Below, one piece after another: positions 63,478-64,000 of a DNA stretch of 64,000 nucleotides. Location: NCBI RefSeq assembly GCF_040954645.1, contig NC_092809.1:68275141-68339140 (forward strand), read 5' to 3'. The translations under genes and the position numbers were made by a program. This stretch comes from Diabrotica undecimpunctata (lineage: Eukaryota; Arthropoda; Insecta; Coleoptera; Chrysomelidae). The notes beneath the pieces are model-generated. The model was given only the letters and a program-made list of their open reading frames with translations. It had not been told where the DNA came from and made no database searches. Within the stretch, counting starts at the first letter, position 1. Each line of letters opens with the position of its first letter.

Positions 63478-64000
63478 TTACAGCGTTCTCCGACGCCTTC
63501 CGACTCCTAACCGCCATTCTTCTCTATTTAACCATAGGCCTGGAGGGATTTCTCTTTCCTCTAGTTGTTCTTCAATTCCCTCTTTCCAGCTTCGTCTCGG
63601 TCTTCCTCTTTTTCTTCTTCCTTGTGGTGTCCACGTCAAAATGTTTCGGAATCCTGTGATATGGCATTTTTTGTACATGGCCGTACCATATTAACTGTTT
63701 GGTTTTTATGTCATCAACTATTGTATGCTTGACTCCCATCATTTCTCGTATTCTCTCATTTGGTATATGATCTCTTCTTGATTTGCCTGCTGCTCTTCTC
63801 CAGAAGTCCATTTCTGTTGCTAGTAACAGTTTCCCTGTTCTTTGTTTCATTGGCCAAACTTCACTGCCATATGTGATTACACTTTCAAGTATGTTGTATA
63901 TGAGTTGCTTGTTCGCTTTAGATATTGTTTGGTCCCACAGAATGCCGTTCATCATGGATAAGGCTTTTCTACCCTGTATGTTTCTGTCTTTTATAGCAGC
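63478..64000 (-). mobile_element. LINE C-terminal region and 3' tail, continues beyond the window
   Basis: Minus-strand reading from 63955: WDQTISKANKQLIYNILESV, ITYGSEVWPMKQRTGKLLLA, EMDFWRRAAGKSRRDHIPNE, TKQLIWYGHVQKMP. After a frameshift near 63620: TPQGRRKRGRPRRSWKEGIE, ending GVGRRRRTL with a stop at 63478. The 3' tail is a TAG/GTA repeat (CTACTACTACTA on the plus strand at 63463-63472). This is the region C-terminal to RT in RTE/CR1-like LINEs. RT itself lies outside. Confidence 0.82.

Overview
This is a gene-poor, AT-rich stretch of insect chromosome made almost entirely of transposable elements in different states of decay. The mix of families points to an insect: RNase H-bearing LINEs, RTE-like LINEs, piggyBac, Tc1 and rosa-type mariners, a Penelope-like element, a Helitron helicase piece and a SAP-gag Gypsy element. 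A large-genome beetle such as a leaf beetle would fit, but the species is an inference. I found no convincing intact host gene, no tRNA or rRNA gene, and nothing prokaryotic.

Layout. 1-611: 5' end of a minus-strand piggyBac element, split by a LINE tail. 1875-4219 and 14851-17139: two related DD41D-type mariner elements beside long (TA)n tracts. 4669-8705: a young Gypsy LTR retrotransposon (283-bp LTRs differing at about five positions) that has lost protease, RT and RNase H. It keeps integrase, and fused to the integrase C-terminus are an OARD1-like macrodomain and a CCCH zinc finger. 9.2-12.5 kb: Helitron, DUF7869-type and Penelope remnants. 13072-14655: a complete Tc1 element. 17756-20836: another mariner with a LINE inserted in it. 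21.5-24.4 kb: DDE and LINE RT scraps. 25.7-28.7 kb: a large inverted-repeat structure around a THAP exon. One of its arms carries a 218-bp insertion with a near-perfect hammerhead ribozyme and a 13-bp target duplication. 29.1-37.7 kb: three piggyBac remnants of different lineages and a truncated LINE. 39.7-43.1 kb: LINE fragments, two of them tail to tail. 44623-46328: a DD41D mariner with TIRs of nearly 200 bp. 47.3-50.6 kb: a LINE RT gene interrupted exactly at a TTAA by a piggyBac. 51623-57085: a full-length RNase H-bearing LINE. 59556-63024: a full-length RTE-like LINE with a 12-bp TSD. From 63478 to the end: the tail of another LINE.

How it fits together. Nested insertions give relative ages: a LINE in piggyBac, a piggyBac in a LINE RT, a LINE in a mariner, and a hammerhead element in an inverted-repeat arm. 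Nearly all enzymes are broken, but several elements keep intact ends. The most unusual items are the Gypsy-borne macrodomain/CCCH tail, the hammerhead element, and a LINE whose ORF1 and ORF2 share one frame and are separated by a single UAA.
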